From Methylovorus glucosotrophus (lineage in GTDB: Bacteria; Pseudomonadota; Gammaproteobacteria; Burkholderiales; Methylophilaceae), in NCBI RefSeq assembly GCF_009858335.1, contig NZ_VMSE01000001.1, forward strand, positions 682,001 through 746,000: a stretch of DNA of 64,000 nucleotides. The letters are read 5' to 3'. Positions 36,561 to 45,875 of this stretch are shown here, one piece after another (positions within the stretch are counted from its first letter, which is position 1; each line of letters starts with the position of its first letter). A program made the translations under genes and the position numbers. Below the pieces are notes generated by a model, which saw only the letters and a list, made by a program, of their open reading frames with translations, did no database searches and was not told the DNA's origin.

Positions 36561-37763
36561 CTAGCGGTCGGTCAGCTCCTGTTCGATCAGCCAGCGATTG
36601 CCGCCTTTTTTCAGTACCAGTGTTTTGCTGGTGCGCATGGCAGTGCCACCTGCGCGGTAGCTTTGCTTGAAGCTGGCGCGTACCAGGTCACCATCCTGCT
36701 TGAAGCGCAGGTTGCTGACTTCCACTGAAATACTGGCGGGTGCGCTGATGCGTTGCTTGCGGGTTTTTTCCCACTCCTGGCGCGATTGTCCATCCGGAGT
36801 CTTGAAGCTCGCGCCATAACTCGCCAGATAAGCCGGCACATTTTTATCGGACCAGGCTTTTGCCCACTGACGCACGGCTTGCTCTATGGCTTGCTCATCC
36901 AGATTGCCAGCTGATTTATTGCTACCGGATTTAGCCTGATCCTGAGGTTTGGCTGGCTCGGCGGCTGGCTTGCTGGTTTCCGCAGTCTTGGGCGGCACGG
37001 GCGTTGGTTTGGGCGGAGTCTCGACTGGCATCTCAGGCTTGGGAGCCGCTGGTTTGGCATCGGGTGTCTTGATCTCCGTCACCACGGAGGCAGGTCTGGA
37101 GGTGGTGTCCGGTTTTGCCGGTATTTCGTATTTCACCACTGGCTTGGTCTGTTCCAGCGCCCGTACTTGGCCGTTGCCCAGATTGACCAACGGAGCCGGC
37201 GCTAATACAAAGCTGGTTGCCGAATTGGACTGACTTGCCAACTGGGTGGGAGGCGCAGATGTGGACAGTGACTTGATCAAGGCCAGTTTGCTCTGTGGGC
37301 GGGCATTGCCATTATCCAGTTGCAGAGCCTTGTCATATGCCTGTGAGGCCATGCGGGCGTAGATGTCACCCAGATTTTCATGGGCGGTGGCATAGCTGGG
37401 ATGCGTTTTGATCGCGCTTTCAAGGGCCTGGCGCGCCTTGTCATATTCTCCGCGCTCGGCGTACAGCACTGCCAGGTTGTTATAAGGCTCTGGCAATGCA
37501 GGATATTTTTCCGTCATCTCGGTAAAAGCCTTCATGGCCTCGTCGCGTTTTCCGCTATCGGTGAGAATGACACCCCGCAAAAAGAGCGCGTCCACACTCT
37601 TGGGATTCTTGGCGATGTAGGCATTGAGCTTGGTCAGGGCCTGAGGGGCCTGGCCAAGTTGCGCCAGCTGGCTAATGTCTTTGAGTTCGTCAGCCTGAGC
37701 GGCGACAGGAAGGATCAATGCCAGTACAACAAACAGGGGGGGTAAAGTGCGCAGGGCAGGCAT
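36561..37763 (-). CDS. Exported TPR protein with NTF2-like C-terminal domain
   Basis: The protein is 400 residues from the ATG at 37763, which directly precedes a signal peptide ([17 protein letters not shown]). Three to four TPR units follow (about 25-150: [40 protein letters not shown]). Then comes a long Pro/Lys-rich linker ([18 protein letters not shown]) and a C-terminal ~110-residue NTF2-like domain with [18 protein letters not shown]. An upstream in-frame ATG at 37829 is rejected because it would bury the signal peptide. It probably brings the L,D-transpeptidase encoded next to other envelope proteins. Confidence 0.82.
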   Translation of the reverse strand: MPALRTLPPLFVVLALILPVAAQADELKDISQLAQLGQAPQALTKLNAYIAKNPKSVDALFLRGVILTDSGKRDEAMKAFTEMTEKYPALPEPYNNLAVLYAERGEYDKARQALESAIKTHPSYATAHENLGDIYARMASQAYDKALQLDNGNARPQSKLALIKSLSTSAPPTQLASQSNSATSFVLAPAPLVNLGNGQVRALEQTKPVVKYEIPAKPDTTSRPASVVTEIKTPDAKPAAPKPEMPVETPPKPTPVPPKTAETSKPAAEPAKPQDQAKSGSNKSAGNLDEQAIEQAVRQWAKAWSDKNVPAYLASYGASFKTPDGQSRQEWEKTRKQRISAPASISVEVSNLRFKQDGDLVRASFKQSYRAGGTAMRTSKTLVLKKGGNRWLIEQELTDR

Positions 37764-37905
37764 TGTGTTATACTTTTCGCGATTTCTTTTCAGTGCAACA
37801 ATTCTATCAATAGCAGGTTCAACCTCCAATAGCTCGCCATGCAGACCGTTGATTTACCTCAGTATGCTGCCTGATGATGACCTTGGATTCGAGCGCCATC
37901 ATACC

Positions 37906-39276
37906 ATGTTAAAAATCTACAATTCCCTGGCTCGTGAAAAACAGACATTTGTGCCTATTGTCGCTGGCAAAGTGAGCATGTATGTGTGTGGCATGACGGT
38001 CTACGATTATTGCCACCTGGGGCATGCCCGTGTGATGGTGGTGTTTGATATGGTGAACCGCTGGCTGCGCACATCGGGGTATGACGTTACCTATGTGCGC
38101 AATATTACGGATATCGATGACAAGATCATCAAGCGTGCCCAGGAGAATGGCGAATCCATCCAGGCCCTCACCAGCCGTTTTATTACCGCCATGGATGAGG
38201 ATGCCGCGCGCCTGGGCGTGATGCGCCCGGATCTGGAGCCCAAGGCCACAGAGCATATTACCGGCATGCTGGATATGATTGCCGCCCTGATTGAAAAAGG
38301 CTTTGCCTATCCTGCGGACAATGGCGATGTGTTTTATTCCGTCTCCAGCTTTGCGGGCTATGGCAAGCTCTCGGGGAAGTCACTCGAAGACCTGCGTGCG
38401 GGCGAGCGCGTCGAAATTGACCAATACAAACGTGACCCCATGGACTTTGTGCTGTGGAAAGCAGCCAAACCCGGCGAGCCGAGCTGGGATTCGCCCTGGG
38501 GCAAGGGTAGGCCAGGCTGGCATATCGAGTGCTCCGCCATGGGCGCCTGCCATCTGGGCCCGCATTTTGACATCCACGGCGGCGGACAGGATCTGCAGTT
38601 CCCGCACCATGAAAATGAAATTGCCCAGTCAGAGGCGGCCAATGGCTGCACCTTTGTCAATTACTGGATGCATAACGGCTTCATCCGCGTGGACGATGAA
38701 AAAATGTCCAAATCACTGGGCAATTTCTTCACGATACGCCAGGTCCTGGAAAAATATGATGCCGAGGTCGTGCGCTTTTTCATTCTGCGCGCGCAATACC
38801 GTAGCCCGTTGAATTATTCCGATCATCATCTGGATGATGCGCGCCAGGCCCTGACCCGCCTTTATACCGCCCTGCGCGGGCTGGCATTGCCGACATTCAC
38901 CATCGATTGGCAGCAGCCACAGGCGGCTCGTTTCAAGGCAGCCATGGACGATGACTTCAACACTTCAGAAGCTTTTGCCGTCCTGTTTGAGCTGGCGAGC
39001 GAGGTTAACCGGACTGCGTCACTGGCTGACGCTGCACTGCTCAAGGCGCTTGCCGGTTTATTGGGGTTATTGGAACGCGATCCTGAAACTTTTCTGCAGG
39101 GAGGCGAGTCTGCACAAGGACGCTCTGCGGATGAGATTGAGCAATTCATACAATTGCGCCTGCAAGCCCGGCAATCGAAAAACTTTGCCGAGGCGGATCG
39201 CATACGCAAGCAACTGGCCGATGAGGGCATCCTGCTGGAAGATAGTCCACAGGGCACCACTTGGCGTCGTGCCTGA
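37906..39276 (+). CDS. cysS: Cysteinyl-tRNA synthetase
   Basis: This 456-residue class I synthetase charges tRNA-Cys. The HIGH-type motif is in CHLGHARV and the KMSKS loop in EKMSKSLGN. Zinc ligands are seen in YVCGMTVYD, in HIECSAM and in the HHENEIAQ segment. Length matches the family (E. coli 461). The ATG at 37906 starts at the usual MLKIYNSL; a 53-residue upstream extension is not protein-like. It is divergent from the TPR gene, with the promoter between 37764 and 37905. Confidence 0.96.
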   Translation: MLKIYNSLAREKQTFVPIVAGKVSMYVCGMTVYDYCHLGHARVMVVFDMVNRWLRTSGYDVTYVRNITDIDDKIIKRAQENGESIQALTSRFITAMDEDAARLGVMRPDLEPKATEHITGMLDMIAALIEKGFAYPADNGDVFYSVSSFAGYGKLSGKSLEDLRAGERVEIDQYKRDPMDFVLWKAAKPGEPSWDSPWGKGRPGWHIECSAMGACHLGPHFDIHGGGQDLQFPHHENEIAQSEAANGCTFVNYWMHNGFIRVDDEKMSKSLGNFFTIRQVLEKYDAEVVRFFILRAQYRSPLNYSDHHLDDARQALTRLYTALRGLALPTFTIDWQQPQAARFKAAMDDDFNTSEAFAVLFELASEVNRTASLADAALLKALAGLLGLLERDPETFLQGGESAQGRSADEIEQFIQLRLQARQSKNFAEADRIRKQLADEGILLEDSPQGTTWRRA

Positions 39277-39318
39277 TCCATTGGCAAGTTTACGGAAAAA
39301 TAGAGATATAATCGCAGC

Positions 39319-39606
39319 ATGACCTTACGCAAGTCCATTCTGGTAATCCTGAGCCTCGTGCTCTGCTTCAGCCTGTTTTCACAACAGGCTGATTACGCCT
39401 ATGAAATGGACTATGACGATGTGGCGGTGGTGTTCAACGATGCTCCTCAAGTCGGCAGTGACGACAAGCTGGATTTCAATGATCCTGTCGTGATTCCCTT
39501 GCAGCCCACCGCTCTTTATGTGGCAGTGACGGCAACCAGCGCTGCCCTGAGCAACCTTTACATTTCTCCCCCTATCACCCGGTTCCTCCGACCCCCTCTG
39601 CTTTAA
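39319..39606 (+). CDS. Small secreted protein before the metal-efflux operon
   Basis: This 95-residue protein has a hydrophobic signal peptide (SILVILSLVLCFSLFSQQA). The mature chain is acidic (EMDYDDVAVVFNDAPQ; DDKLDFNDP), which could bind divalent metals, and ends with a hydrophobic, Pro-rich tail (PPITRFLRPP). Family unknown. It lies 222 bp before the CzcC-type gene; the signal peptide, acidic charge and position hint at a link to metal handling. Confidence 0.55.
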   Translation: MTLRKSILVILSLVLCFSLFSQQADYAYEMDYDDVAVVFNDAPQVGSDDKLDFNDPVVIPLQPTALYVAVTATSAALSNLYISPPITRFLRPPLL

Positions 39607-39610
39607 ATCC

Positions 39611-39629
39611 CCAACCTGTACAAGGTTGG
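39611..39629 (+). terminator. Hairpin after the small secreted protein gene
   Basis: CCAACCT, loop GTACA, AGGTTGG: a 7-bp stem just after the stop. There is no T-run, so attenuation or an operator are alternatives. Confidence 0.4.
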
Positions 39630-39683
39630 CGTAACCTTTGCTAACCAATTAACGGTTTGCAAACGGTTGCGCCTGTCTCGAGC

Positions 39684-39699
39684 GTGTTGATATCAACAC
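39684..39699. promoter_or_regulatory. 16-bp palindrome upstream of the efflux operon
   Basis: GTGTTGATATCAACAC is a perfect palindrome 145 bp before the CzcC-type start, with an AACGGTTT/AAACGGTT direct repeat at about 39651-39668. It is a candidate operator for a metal-responsive regulator; no regulator gene is nearby. Confidence 0.45.
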
Positions 39700-39828
39700 C
39701 AAGGCTTATTGTGGCCGCATTTTTGTATTACTGTTGCAGTTGTCATTAGCCTCAGTAATGAAGACACGGAAGCTATGAATACACAAAACATGAGTATCAA
39801 GCACCATCATGGTGCAGGGGGTTCGTCG

Positions 39829-41082
39829 ATGGCGAATATAAAAAACAAGAGTCTGATCATTAGCCTGACGTTGGCGATGGCCTTATATGGCAGCATTGCC
39901 CAAGCACAAACCGAACTGGGATTACGTGATGTTCTGGACAATGCCATGGCGCAAAATCCGGTCATGGCCATGTCTCAGGCACAGCAAGATGCTGCTAACG
40001 CCGCAGTGACCACCGCCACGGCTTACATCAACCCTGAGTTTGAAGTCGCTGGTGGGCCAAGCCGAAGCCGCACTGGCTCAAATGAGGTGGGCACCAAGTG
40101 GGATGTCGGCATTTCGCAGCCGCTGGAGTTTCCTGGTGTGAGAGGTGCCCGTCGTGAAATGGCCGAGTCCAATGTCCGGGCCGCTGGCGTTAGCCGCACC
40201 TTGACAGGCATTGAGCTGCGGACGCGTGTGAAATCTGCCTTTTACGACGTGCTGCAGCGACAAGCTGTGCTGCGACTGGTAGAAGGTGATCGCAATCTGC
40301 TGCAACAAATCCGCGAGCGGGTGAAGTTGCGTGTCGATACTGGCGAAGCGGCCAAGTATGAGCTGATCAAGGCCGATACTGAAGCACTCGCCGCAGAGCG
40401 CGATTATCAGGCTGCCCTGGTGCGTATCTCCGAAGCCAAAGCCTATTTGCGAGGTCTGGTGGGCCCCGGCATGCCCATGGAGTTTGATGTGAAGGGCGAG
40501 CTGCCGCTGGCCGATACCCTGCCTACGCTCCAGCAACTCCGCCAGAAAATCGATGAAAGCCCGCAACTGGCGCAGATTCGTGCCATACGTGAAGCTGCCG
40601 AGGCACGCCTTCGTCTGGAAGAAAAGCTGCGTAACCCTGGCCTGACCCTTAAAGGTGGCTTTGAGCAGGATCCCGATTACTCCACCGTCCGTCTTGGTGT
40701 GGCGATTCCCTTGCCTGTGTGGAATCAGCGGCAAGGCCCGATCGCTGAAGCTGCTGCAGGTGTGCGTCAGGTAACGGCAGCACTGAGTGAGCGCGAGCTT
40801 TCTTTGCAGCGCGATGTGGATTCCGCTTACCAGCGCTACCTGATTGCACAAGGGCAGGTGAATTCCTTTGAGAGCGGCCTCTTGAACCAGGCTGAATCAG
40901 CACTCAAGGTGGCCGAATCCGCCTACCGCTTTGGCGAGCGCGGCATTCTGGATTACCTGGATGCACAGCGCACCTACCGCGCCGTGCGCAAGGATTATCT
41001 AGCCGCTCGCTACGATTACGTTAACTCGATGCTTGAGATTGAGCGTCTGCTTGGCACTGAACTTCTGGAGGTTAAGTCTTAA
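39829..41082 (+). CDS. CzcC/CusC-type outer membrane channel
   Basis: The protein is a TolC-family channel of 417 residues from the ATG at 39829, with a signal peptide (SLIISLTLAMALYGSIAQA) and the duplicated helical OEP layout (TELGLRDVLDNAMAQNP; ALKVAESAYRFGERGILDYL). It should form the outer-membrane exit for metal ions. AGGGGG lies seven bases before 39829; an ATG at 39775 with GGAAG is an alternative start. Its stop overlaps the next gene by one base, starting the C-B-A order. Confidence 0.88.
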   Translation: MANIKNKSLIISLTLAMALYGSIAQAQTELGLRDVLDNAMAQNPVMAMSQAQQDAANAAVTTATAYINPEFEVAGGPSRSRTGSNEVGTKWDVGISQPLEFPGVRGARREMAESNVRAAGVSRTLTGIELRTRVKSAFYDVLQRQAVLRLVEGDRNLLQQIRERVKLRVDTGEAAKYELIKADTEALAAERDYQAALVRISEAKAYLRGLVGPGMPMEFDVKGELPLADTLPTLQQLRQKIDESPQLAQIRAIREAAEARLRLEEKLRNPGLTLKGGFEQDPDYSTVRLGVAIPLPVWNQRQGPIAEAAAGVRQVTAALSERELSLQRDVDSAYQRYLIAQGQVNSFESGLLNQAESALKVAESAYRFGERGILDYLDAQRTYRAVRKDYLAARYDYVNSMLEIERLLGTELLEVKS

Positions 41083-42251
41083 TGGTTTCTTATTCCGCAG
41101 TACAAAAAACAACCCGTGCCAGCATTCTGGTATTAAGCCTTTTAATGGGCATGAGCCTCGTCGGCTGTAAACCTGCTGAAGAGGAAAAACCGGCCGCCGA
41201 AGCGGTCGACCCCAATATTGTCGAGCTCACGCCATCGCTGCAACAACAGGTCAAGCTGCAAACGGTGGGCATGTCCGATATCCGCGAAACATTGCGCATA
41301 CCGGGCAGTGTGCAGGTGGACGAGCAGCGCATGGCGCGTATCGGCGCCTCGGTGACTGGTCGTATCACGGATATTGACGTTGTGCTGGGCCAGGATGTGA
41401 AACAGGGGCAGGTGCTGGCCACGGTGAACAGTACCGAGCTCGCGCAGAATCAACTGCTTTATATCAAGGCCATGCAGCAGATTTCCCTGCAAACCAAGGC
41501 CGTGGAGCGCGCCCGCCTGTTGCTGAATGCCGATGTGATCAGCGCAGCTGAAGTACAGCGCCGCGAAGCCGAATTGAGCGCTGCGCAGGCAGAGCTCAAT
41601 GCTGCGCGCGATCAGCTGATGATTCTGGGCATGAGCTCTTCCGCCATTGCCCAGTTGTCGAAGTCGGGTCAGATTCACTCGTTCAGCAGTGTATCGGCAC
41701 GTCTTGCCGGCACCATCATCAGCCGCAAGGTCAATCTTGGTCAGGTGGTACAGCCAGCCGAAGAGCTGTTTATCGTGGCCGATTTGTCGCATGTCTGGGC
41801 GGTAGCGGAAGTGCCTGAACAGCAAGTGGGCCTGATTCAGGAAGGGGAGGAAGTCATGATTGAAATCCCCGCGCTGAACAACCGCCAGTTCAAGGGCAAG
41901 CTTATTTATGTCGGCGACATCGTCAATCCGCAAACCCGGACCGTGACCGTGCGTACCGACCTGGAAAACGCGGACGATACCATCAAGCCCGATATGCTGG
42001 TTTCCATGGTGGTGCAGTCGTTGCCTACGCCCAAGCTCGCTGTGCCCATGCAAGGCATCGTGCGTGAAAATGATCGTGACCATGTATTCGTGCAGATCGC
42101 GCCTAACAAATTCCGCTTGCGTGAAGTCGTGCTGGGCCCAGAGTTTCAGGGCATGGCCACCGTCGAAAGTGGCGTTGTTGCCGGTGATGTCGTGGTGGCA
42201 GACGGTGCTTTCCACGTGAACAACGAGCGTAAGCGCAAAGAATTGGAGTAA
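41082..42251 (+). CDS. CzcB/CusB-type periplasmic adaptor lipoprotein
   Basis: This 389-residue membrane-fusion protein has a signal sequence with lipobox LVGC, a lipoyl-like half (RIGASVTGRITDIDVVLGQD), a coiled hairpin (LLNADVISAAEVQRREAELS) and a beta-barrel domain (ISRKVNLGQVVQPAEEL). It links the channel and the RND pump. It has no Met-rich CusF-like extension, so the metal cannot be guessed. It is tightly coupled to the channel and pump genes. Confidence 0.9.
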   Translation: MVSYSAVQKTTRASILVLSLLMGMSLVGCKPAEEEKPAAEAVDPNIVELTPSLQQQVKLQTVGMSDIRETLRIPGSVQVDEQRMARIGASVTGRITDIDVVLGQDVKQGQVLATVNSTELAQNQLLYIKAMQQISLQTKAVERARLLLNADVISAAEVQRREAELSAAQAELNAARDQLMILGMSSSAIAQLSKSGQIHSFSSVSARLAGTIISRKVNLGQVVQPAEELFIVADLSHVWAVAEVPEQQVGLIQEGEEVMIEIPALNNRQFKGKLIYVGDIVNPQTRTVTVRTDLENADDTIKPDMLVSMVVQSLPTPKLAVPMQGIVRENDRDHVFVQIAPNKFRLREVVLGPEFQGMATVESGVVAGDVVVADGAFHVNNERKRKELE

Positions 42252-42254
42252 ACC

Positions 42255-45200
42255 ATGATTGAGTCGTTAATACGCTCTGCGCTGCAACAGCGCATCGTGG
42301 TGGTGGTGCTCGCCCTCGCCATGATGGTGGCTGGTCTTTTTGCAGTGAATAAACTGTCGGTGGATGCCTTCCCCGACGTGACCAATGTGCAGGTGCAAAT
42401 CGCTACCCAGGCCACTGGTCGCTCGCCTGAAGAAGTCGAGCGCTTCATTACCGTGCCGCTGGAAATGTCGATGACCGGCTTGCCCGGCCTCACCGAAATG
42501 CGCTCCCTCAACAAGAATGGTTTGTCGCTGATCACCCTGGTGTTCACTGACGACACCGATGTGTTCTTCTCGCGCCAGCTGGTGATGGAGCGTCTGATGG
42601 AGGTGATGGAACGCATGCCGGAAGGCGTGACGCCTGTGCTGGGGCCCGTCTCTACCGGCCTGGGCGAGGTGTACCAGTACACGCTGGATAAACCGGCGGA
42701 TGGCAAGCAGGAGCTTTCCGTTTCCGAGCTGATGGAGCGTCGCGCGGTGCAGGACTGGGTAGTGCGGCCTCTGCTGCGCGGTATCCCCGGTGTGGCAGAA
42801 ATCAATTCACAAGGCGGTTACGTCAAGCAATACCAGGCGCTGGTGAATCCCGACCGCATGAACCATTACGGTGTGAAACTGCACGATGTGTATCAGGCAC
42901 TGGCACGCAACAATGCCAATAGCGGTGGCGGCATTCTCCCGCATTACGCCGAGCAGTACCTGATCCGTGGTGTGGGTCTGGTGAAAAGCCTGGAAGACAT
43001 CCGCCGTATCGTGATCAAGGAGCAGAACGGTACACCGGTTTACATGCGGGATGTGGCCGAAGTGCAACTGGGCCATGAGGTACGGGTCGGTGCGCTGTTG
43101 AAGAATGGCGAGACCGAGTCGGTAGGCGGTATTGTCATGATGATGCGTGGCGGCAATGCGAAAGAAGTCGTCAGCCGCATCAAGGAGCGCGTCAAGGAAA
43201 TCAACGACAAAGGTATGCTGCCGGGTGGTTTGCAGATCGTGCCTTTTTACGACCGTAGCGAGCTGGTGGATGCCGCATTAAGCACGGTGACCAAGGTGCT
43301 GATCGAAGGTATTTTTCTGGTGATCATCGTGCTGTTCCTGTTCCTGGGGGATGTGCGCTCCAGCCTGATTGTGGTGGGCACACTGATCCTGACGCCGCTG
43401 ATTACCTTCATGGCAATGAATTACTACGGCATCTCCGCCAACCTGATGTCGCTGGGGGGCCTGGCGATCGCCATTGGTTTGATGGTCGATGGCTCGGTGG
43501 TAGTGGTGGAGAATACTTTCCACCATCTGGGGCATCGCAAGGATGAAAGCAAGATCCGCGTGGTATTCGAAGCGGCGGCTGAAGTCGCGACCCCGGTGCT
43601 GTTTGGCGTGGGCATCATCATTCTGGTGTTTCTGCCGCTGATGACCTTGCAGGGCATGGAGGGCAAGATGTTTGCGCCGCTGGCGTATACGATTGCGATT
43701 GCGCTGTTCGTATCGCTGGTATTGTCACTGACGCTGACGCCGGCCATGTGCTCGTTCATCCTCAAGGGCGGTAGCGGCGAAGATACGCGCATGATCCAGG
43801 CCATGAAGCGGCCTTATCTGCGGCTGCTGGATGCTTCCGTCAGCAACCCCAAGAAGACCGTCGGCATCGCCGGGGCTGTGTTCGTTGGTACCCTGATGTT
43901 GTTCCCCTTGTTGGGCACGGCGTTTATTCCCGAGATGAAGGAAGGCTCGATCGTGCCTAGTATCATCCGTACCCCGAATATTTCGCTGGAAGAATCCCTG
44001 AAACTCGAGCAGGAGGCGTTGGCGAGCATTGCCAAGGTGGATGGCGTGCGTGGGGTGGTGTCTGGTGTGGGCCGTGGCGAGAGCCCGGCAGACCCGCAGG
44101 GGCAGAATGAATCCACGCCGATTGTAAGCCTGAAACCACGTGATGAATGGCCTGAAGGCTGGAATCAGGACAGCATTGCCGATGCCATCCGCGAGAAGAT
44201 CAAGCACATTCCTGGCATCCAGGTGGTGATGTCGCAGCCGATTGCCGCGCGGGTAGCCGAGCTGGTGACGGGCGTGCGTTCCGATGTCGCCGTCAAGGTG
44301 TTTGGTTCGGATATCGGCGTGCTCAAAGCCAAGGCGGATGAAATTGCCCGCGTTGCCGGCACAATCCCCGGCGCGCAGGATATGCGGGTGGAGAAGATGA
44401 CCGGCCAGCAATATCTGACCATTGATATTGACCGCGAAGCCATTGCCCGTCACGGCATCAATGTGGCGGATATCCACGATGTGATTGAAACTGCGATTGG
44501 CGGCAAGGTGGCGACCGAGGTATTCGAGGGCGAGCGCCGCTTTGAAGCTGCGGTGCGTTTCCCTGAGGCTTTCCGGAACAATGTGGATGCCATCAACCAC
44601 ATCATGGTGACCTCGGCCAACGGTTCGCGCGTAGCGCTGAAAGATCTGGCGGATATTACCGTGCGTGATGGCCCGACCCAGATTGCCCGCGAGTCTGCCA
44701 AGCGCCGTATTGTAGTGGGCGTTAACGTGAAAGACCGCGACCTGGGTGGCTTTGTCGCCGAGTTGCAGCAAAAGGTGGAAGCAAAGGTCAAATTGCCCGA
44801 AGGCTATTACATTGTCTGGGGCGGTCAGTTCCAGAACATGGAGCGGGCGATGAGCCATCTGATGGTGATTATTCCGATTACCATCGGCGCGATTTTCTTC
44901 CTGCTGTTCCTGCTGTTCAAGTCAGTACGGTTTGCCACGCTGATTATTCTGGTGCTGCCATTTGCCTCTATCGGCGGGGTGATTGCCCTGTTTGTGACGG
45001 GCGAATACCTGTCGGTCCCTGCCTCGGTGGGCTTTATCGCCCTGTGGGGTATTGCGGTGCTGAACGGGGTGGTGCTGGTGTCCTACATACGCAGTTTGCG
45101 TGATGAGGGAAAATCACAGCTGGAAGCCATCAAACAGGGCTGCGCCCAGCGGTTCCGTCCGGTCATGATGACCGCCACGGTCGCCATGCTGGGTCTGGTG

Positions 45201-45350
45201 CCTTTCCTGTTTGCCACCGGGCCTGGCTCGGAAGTCCAGCGGCCGCTGGCAATTGTGGTGATCGGCGGTTTGATCACCTCCACCGTGCTGACGCTGGTGG
45301 TATTGCCAACGCTGTATCGCTGGTTTGAAGAACCCCGTGTTGAAGCATGA
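42255..45350 (+). CDS. CzcA/CusA-family heavy-metal RND pump, first copy
   Basis: This 1031-residue inner-membrane RND transporter has 12 predicted helices and two large periplasmic loops. Proton-relay acidic residues are seen in AIGLMVDGSVVVVENTF. The helix-4 sequence fits the heavy-metal efflux group (divalent or monovalent metals), but Met or His residues that would define the metal are not obvious. It follows the adaptor gene with 3 bp between. The first ~510 residues are nearly identical to the second copy at 45876, while the C-terminal half differs more, so substrate specificity may differ. Confidence 0.92.
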   Translation: MIESLIRSALQQRIVVVVLALAMMVAGLFAVNKLSVDAFPDVTNVQVQIATQATGRSPEEVERFITVPLEMSMTGLPGLTEMRSLNKNGLSLITLVFTDDTDVFFSRQLVMERLMEVMERMPEGVTPVLGPVSTGLGEVYQYTLDKPADGKQELSVSELMERRAVQDWVVRPLLRGIPGVAEINSQGGYVKQYQALVNPDRMNHYGVKLHDVYQALARNNANSGGGILPHYAEQYLIRGVGLVKSLEDIRRIVIKEQNGTPVYMRDVAEVQLGHEVRVGALLKNGETESVGGIVMMMRGGNAKEVVSRIKERVKEINDKGMLPGGLQIVPFYDRSELVDAALSTVTKVLIEGIFLVIIVLFLFLGDVRSSLIVVGTLILTPLITFMAMNYYGISANLMSLGGLAIAIGLMVDGSVVVVENTFHHLGHRKDESKIRVVFEAAAEVATPVLFGVGIIILVFLPLMTLQGMEGKMFAPLAYTIAIALFVSLVLSLTLTPAMCSFILKGGSGEDTRMIQAMKRPYLRLLDASVSNPKKTVGIAGAVFVGTLMLFPLLGTAFIPEMKEGSIVPSIIRTPNISLEESLKLEQEALASIAKVDGVRGVVSGVGRGESPADPQGQNESTPIVSLKPRDEWPEGWNQDSIADAIREKIKHIPGIQVVMSQPIAARVAELVTGVRSDVAVKVFGSDIGVLKAKADEIARVAGTIPGAQDMRVEKMTGQQYLTIDIDREAIARHGINVADIHDVIETAIGGKVATEVFEGERRFEAAVRFPEAFRNNVDAINHIMVTSANGSRVALKDLADITVRDGPTQIARESAKRRIVVGVNVKDRDLGGFVAELQQKVEAKVKLPEGYYIVWGGQFQNMERAMSHLMVIIPITIGAIFFLLFLLFKSVRFATLIILVLPFASIGGVIALFVTGEYLSVPASVGFIALWGIAVLNGVVLVSYIRSLRDEGKSQLEAIKQGCAQRFRPVMMTATVAMLGLVPFLFATGPGSEVQRPLAIVVIGGLITSTVLTLVVLPTLYRWFEEPRVEA

Positions 45351-45360
45351 GGAGTGAACC

Positions 45361-45693
45361 ATGAAAGAGATTAAAGCTGTAGTGCAGCCACACCGCTTGC
45401 CCAAGATTCGCTCCGCCCTGCGCAATATCAAGGGTTTCCCCGGCATGACGGTCAGCAAGGCAGATGGTTGCGGTCACCATCTGTCCAACACGCACAATGT
45501 GCGCGAAGAGCTGACCGATTACAGCCCCAAGGTGCGCATTGAGCTGGTGGCACCGGACGAGCTGGTCGAGGGTATCCTGCAGGTGCTGGTGGAAGTGGGG
45601 CATACCGGTCAGCATGGCGATGGTATCGTCTGGGTGACTCCGGTTGAGCGCATGATACGCCTCTCGGAAAAGATCATCGTCCATGATTGCTGA
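45361..45693 (+). CDS. PII-like protein linked to metal efflux (PII-NG type), first copy
   Basis: This 110-residue trimer-forming PII-superfamily protein has the opening IKAVVQPHRLPKIRSALRN, TDYSPKVRIEL after the T-loop, and GHTGQHGDGIVWVTPVERMIR in place of the GlnB C-terminal motif. The T-loop differs from GlnB/GlnK and lacks the uridylylated Tyr. A PII group (PII-NG) linked to CusABC-like pumps is known in bacteria, and this gene sits 10 bp after the pump gene. A role in sensing metal load or pump regulation is likely but unproven. Confidence 0.85.
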   Translation: MKEIKAVVQPHRLPKIRSALRNIKGFPGMTVSKADGCGHHLSNTHNVREELTDYSPKVRIELVAPDELVEGILQVLVEVGHTGQHGDGIVWVTPVERMIRLSEKIIVHDC

Positions 45694-45716
45694 GTAAGCG
45701 TTTCTCGTTGTAACAC

Positions 45717-45750
45717 CATGCAAAAGGCCCCGTTGTGGGCCTTTTGCATG
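45717..45750 (+). terminator. Intrinsic terminator after the first PII-like gene
   Basis: CATGCAAAAGGCCC, loop CGTTGT, GGGCCTTTTGCATG: a perfect 14-bp stem, so the first pump operon probably ends here and the second module has its own promoter. Confidence 0.85.
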
Positions 45751-45769
45751 TCTGCCGCATGATGATTGC

Positions 45770-45784
45770 TAAGCCGACGGCTTA
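45770..45784. promoter_or_regulatory. 15-bp palindrome before the second pump gene
   Basis: TAAGCCG-A-CGGCTTA is a perfect palindrome between the terminator and the second CzcA-type gene. It does not resemble the palindrome at 39684, so the two modules may be controlled differently. A leader hairpin is an alternative. Confidence 0.4.
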
Positions 45785-45827
45785 TCCTGTACTCTTTGGG
45801 GCACATCAACTCGCAGGGGGATGAAGC

Positions 45828-45860
45828 ATGCATGTTGCCGTGCTTGAATTCCTTGCATGA
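45828..45860 (+). CDS. Possible 10-residue leader peptide before the second pump
   Basis: An ATG seven bases after AGGGGG opens a 10-residue frame (MHVAVLEFLA), and its TGA ends 15 bases before the TTG start of the second pump. An alternative ATG at 45821 directly abuts the AGGGGG. It could couple translation to the pump, but chance is likely. Confidence 0.25.
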   Translation: MHVAVLEFLA

Positions 45861-45875
45861 ATCATGAGGTAAGTT

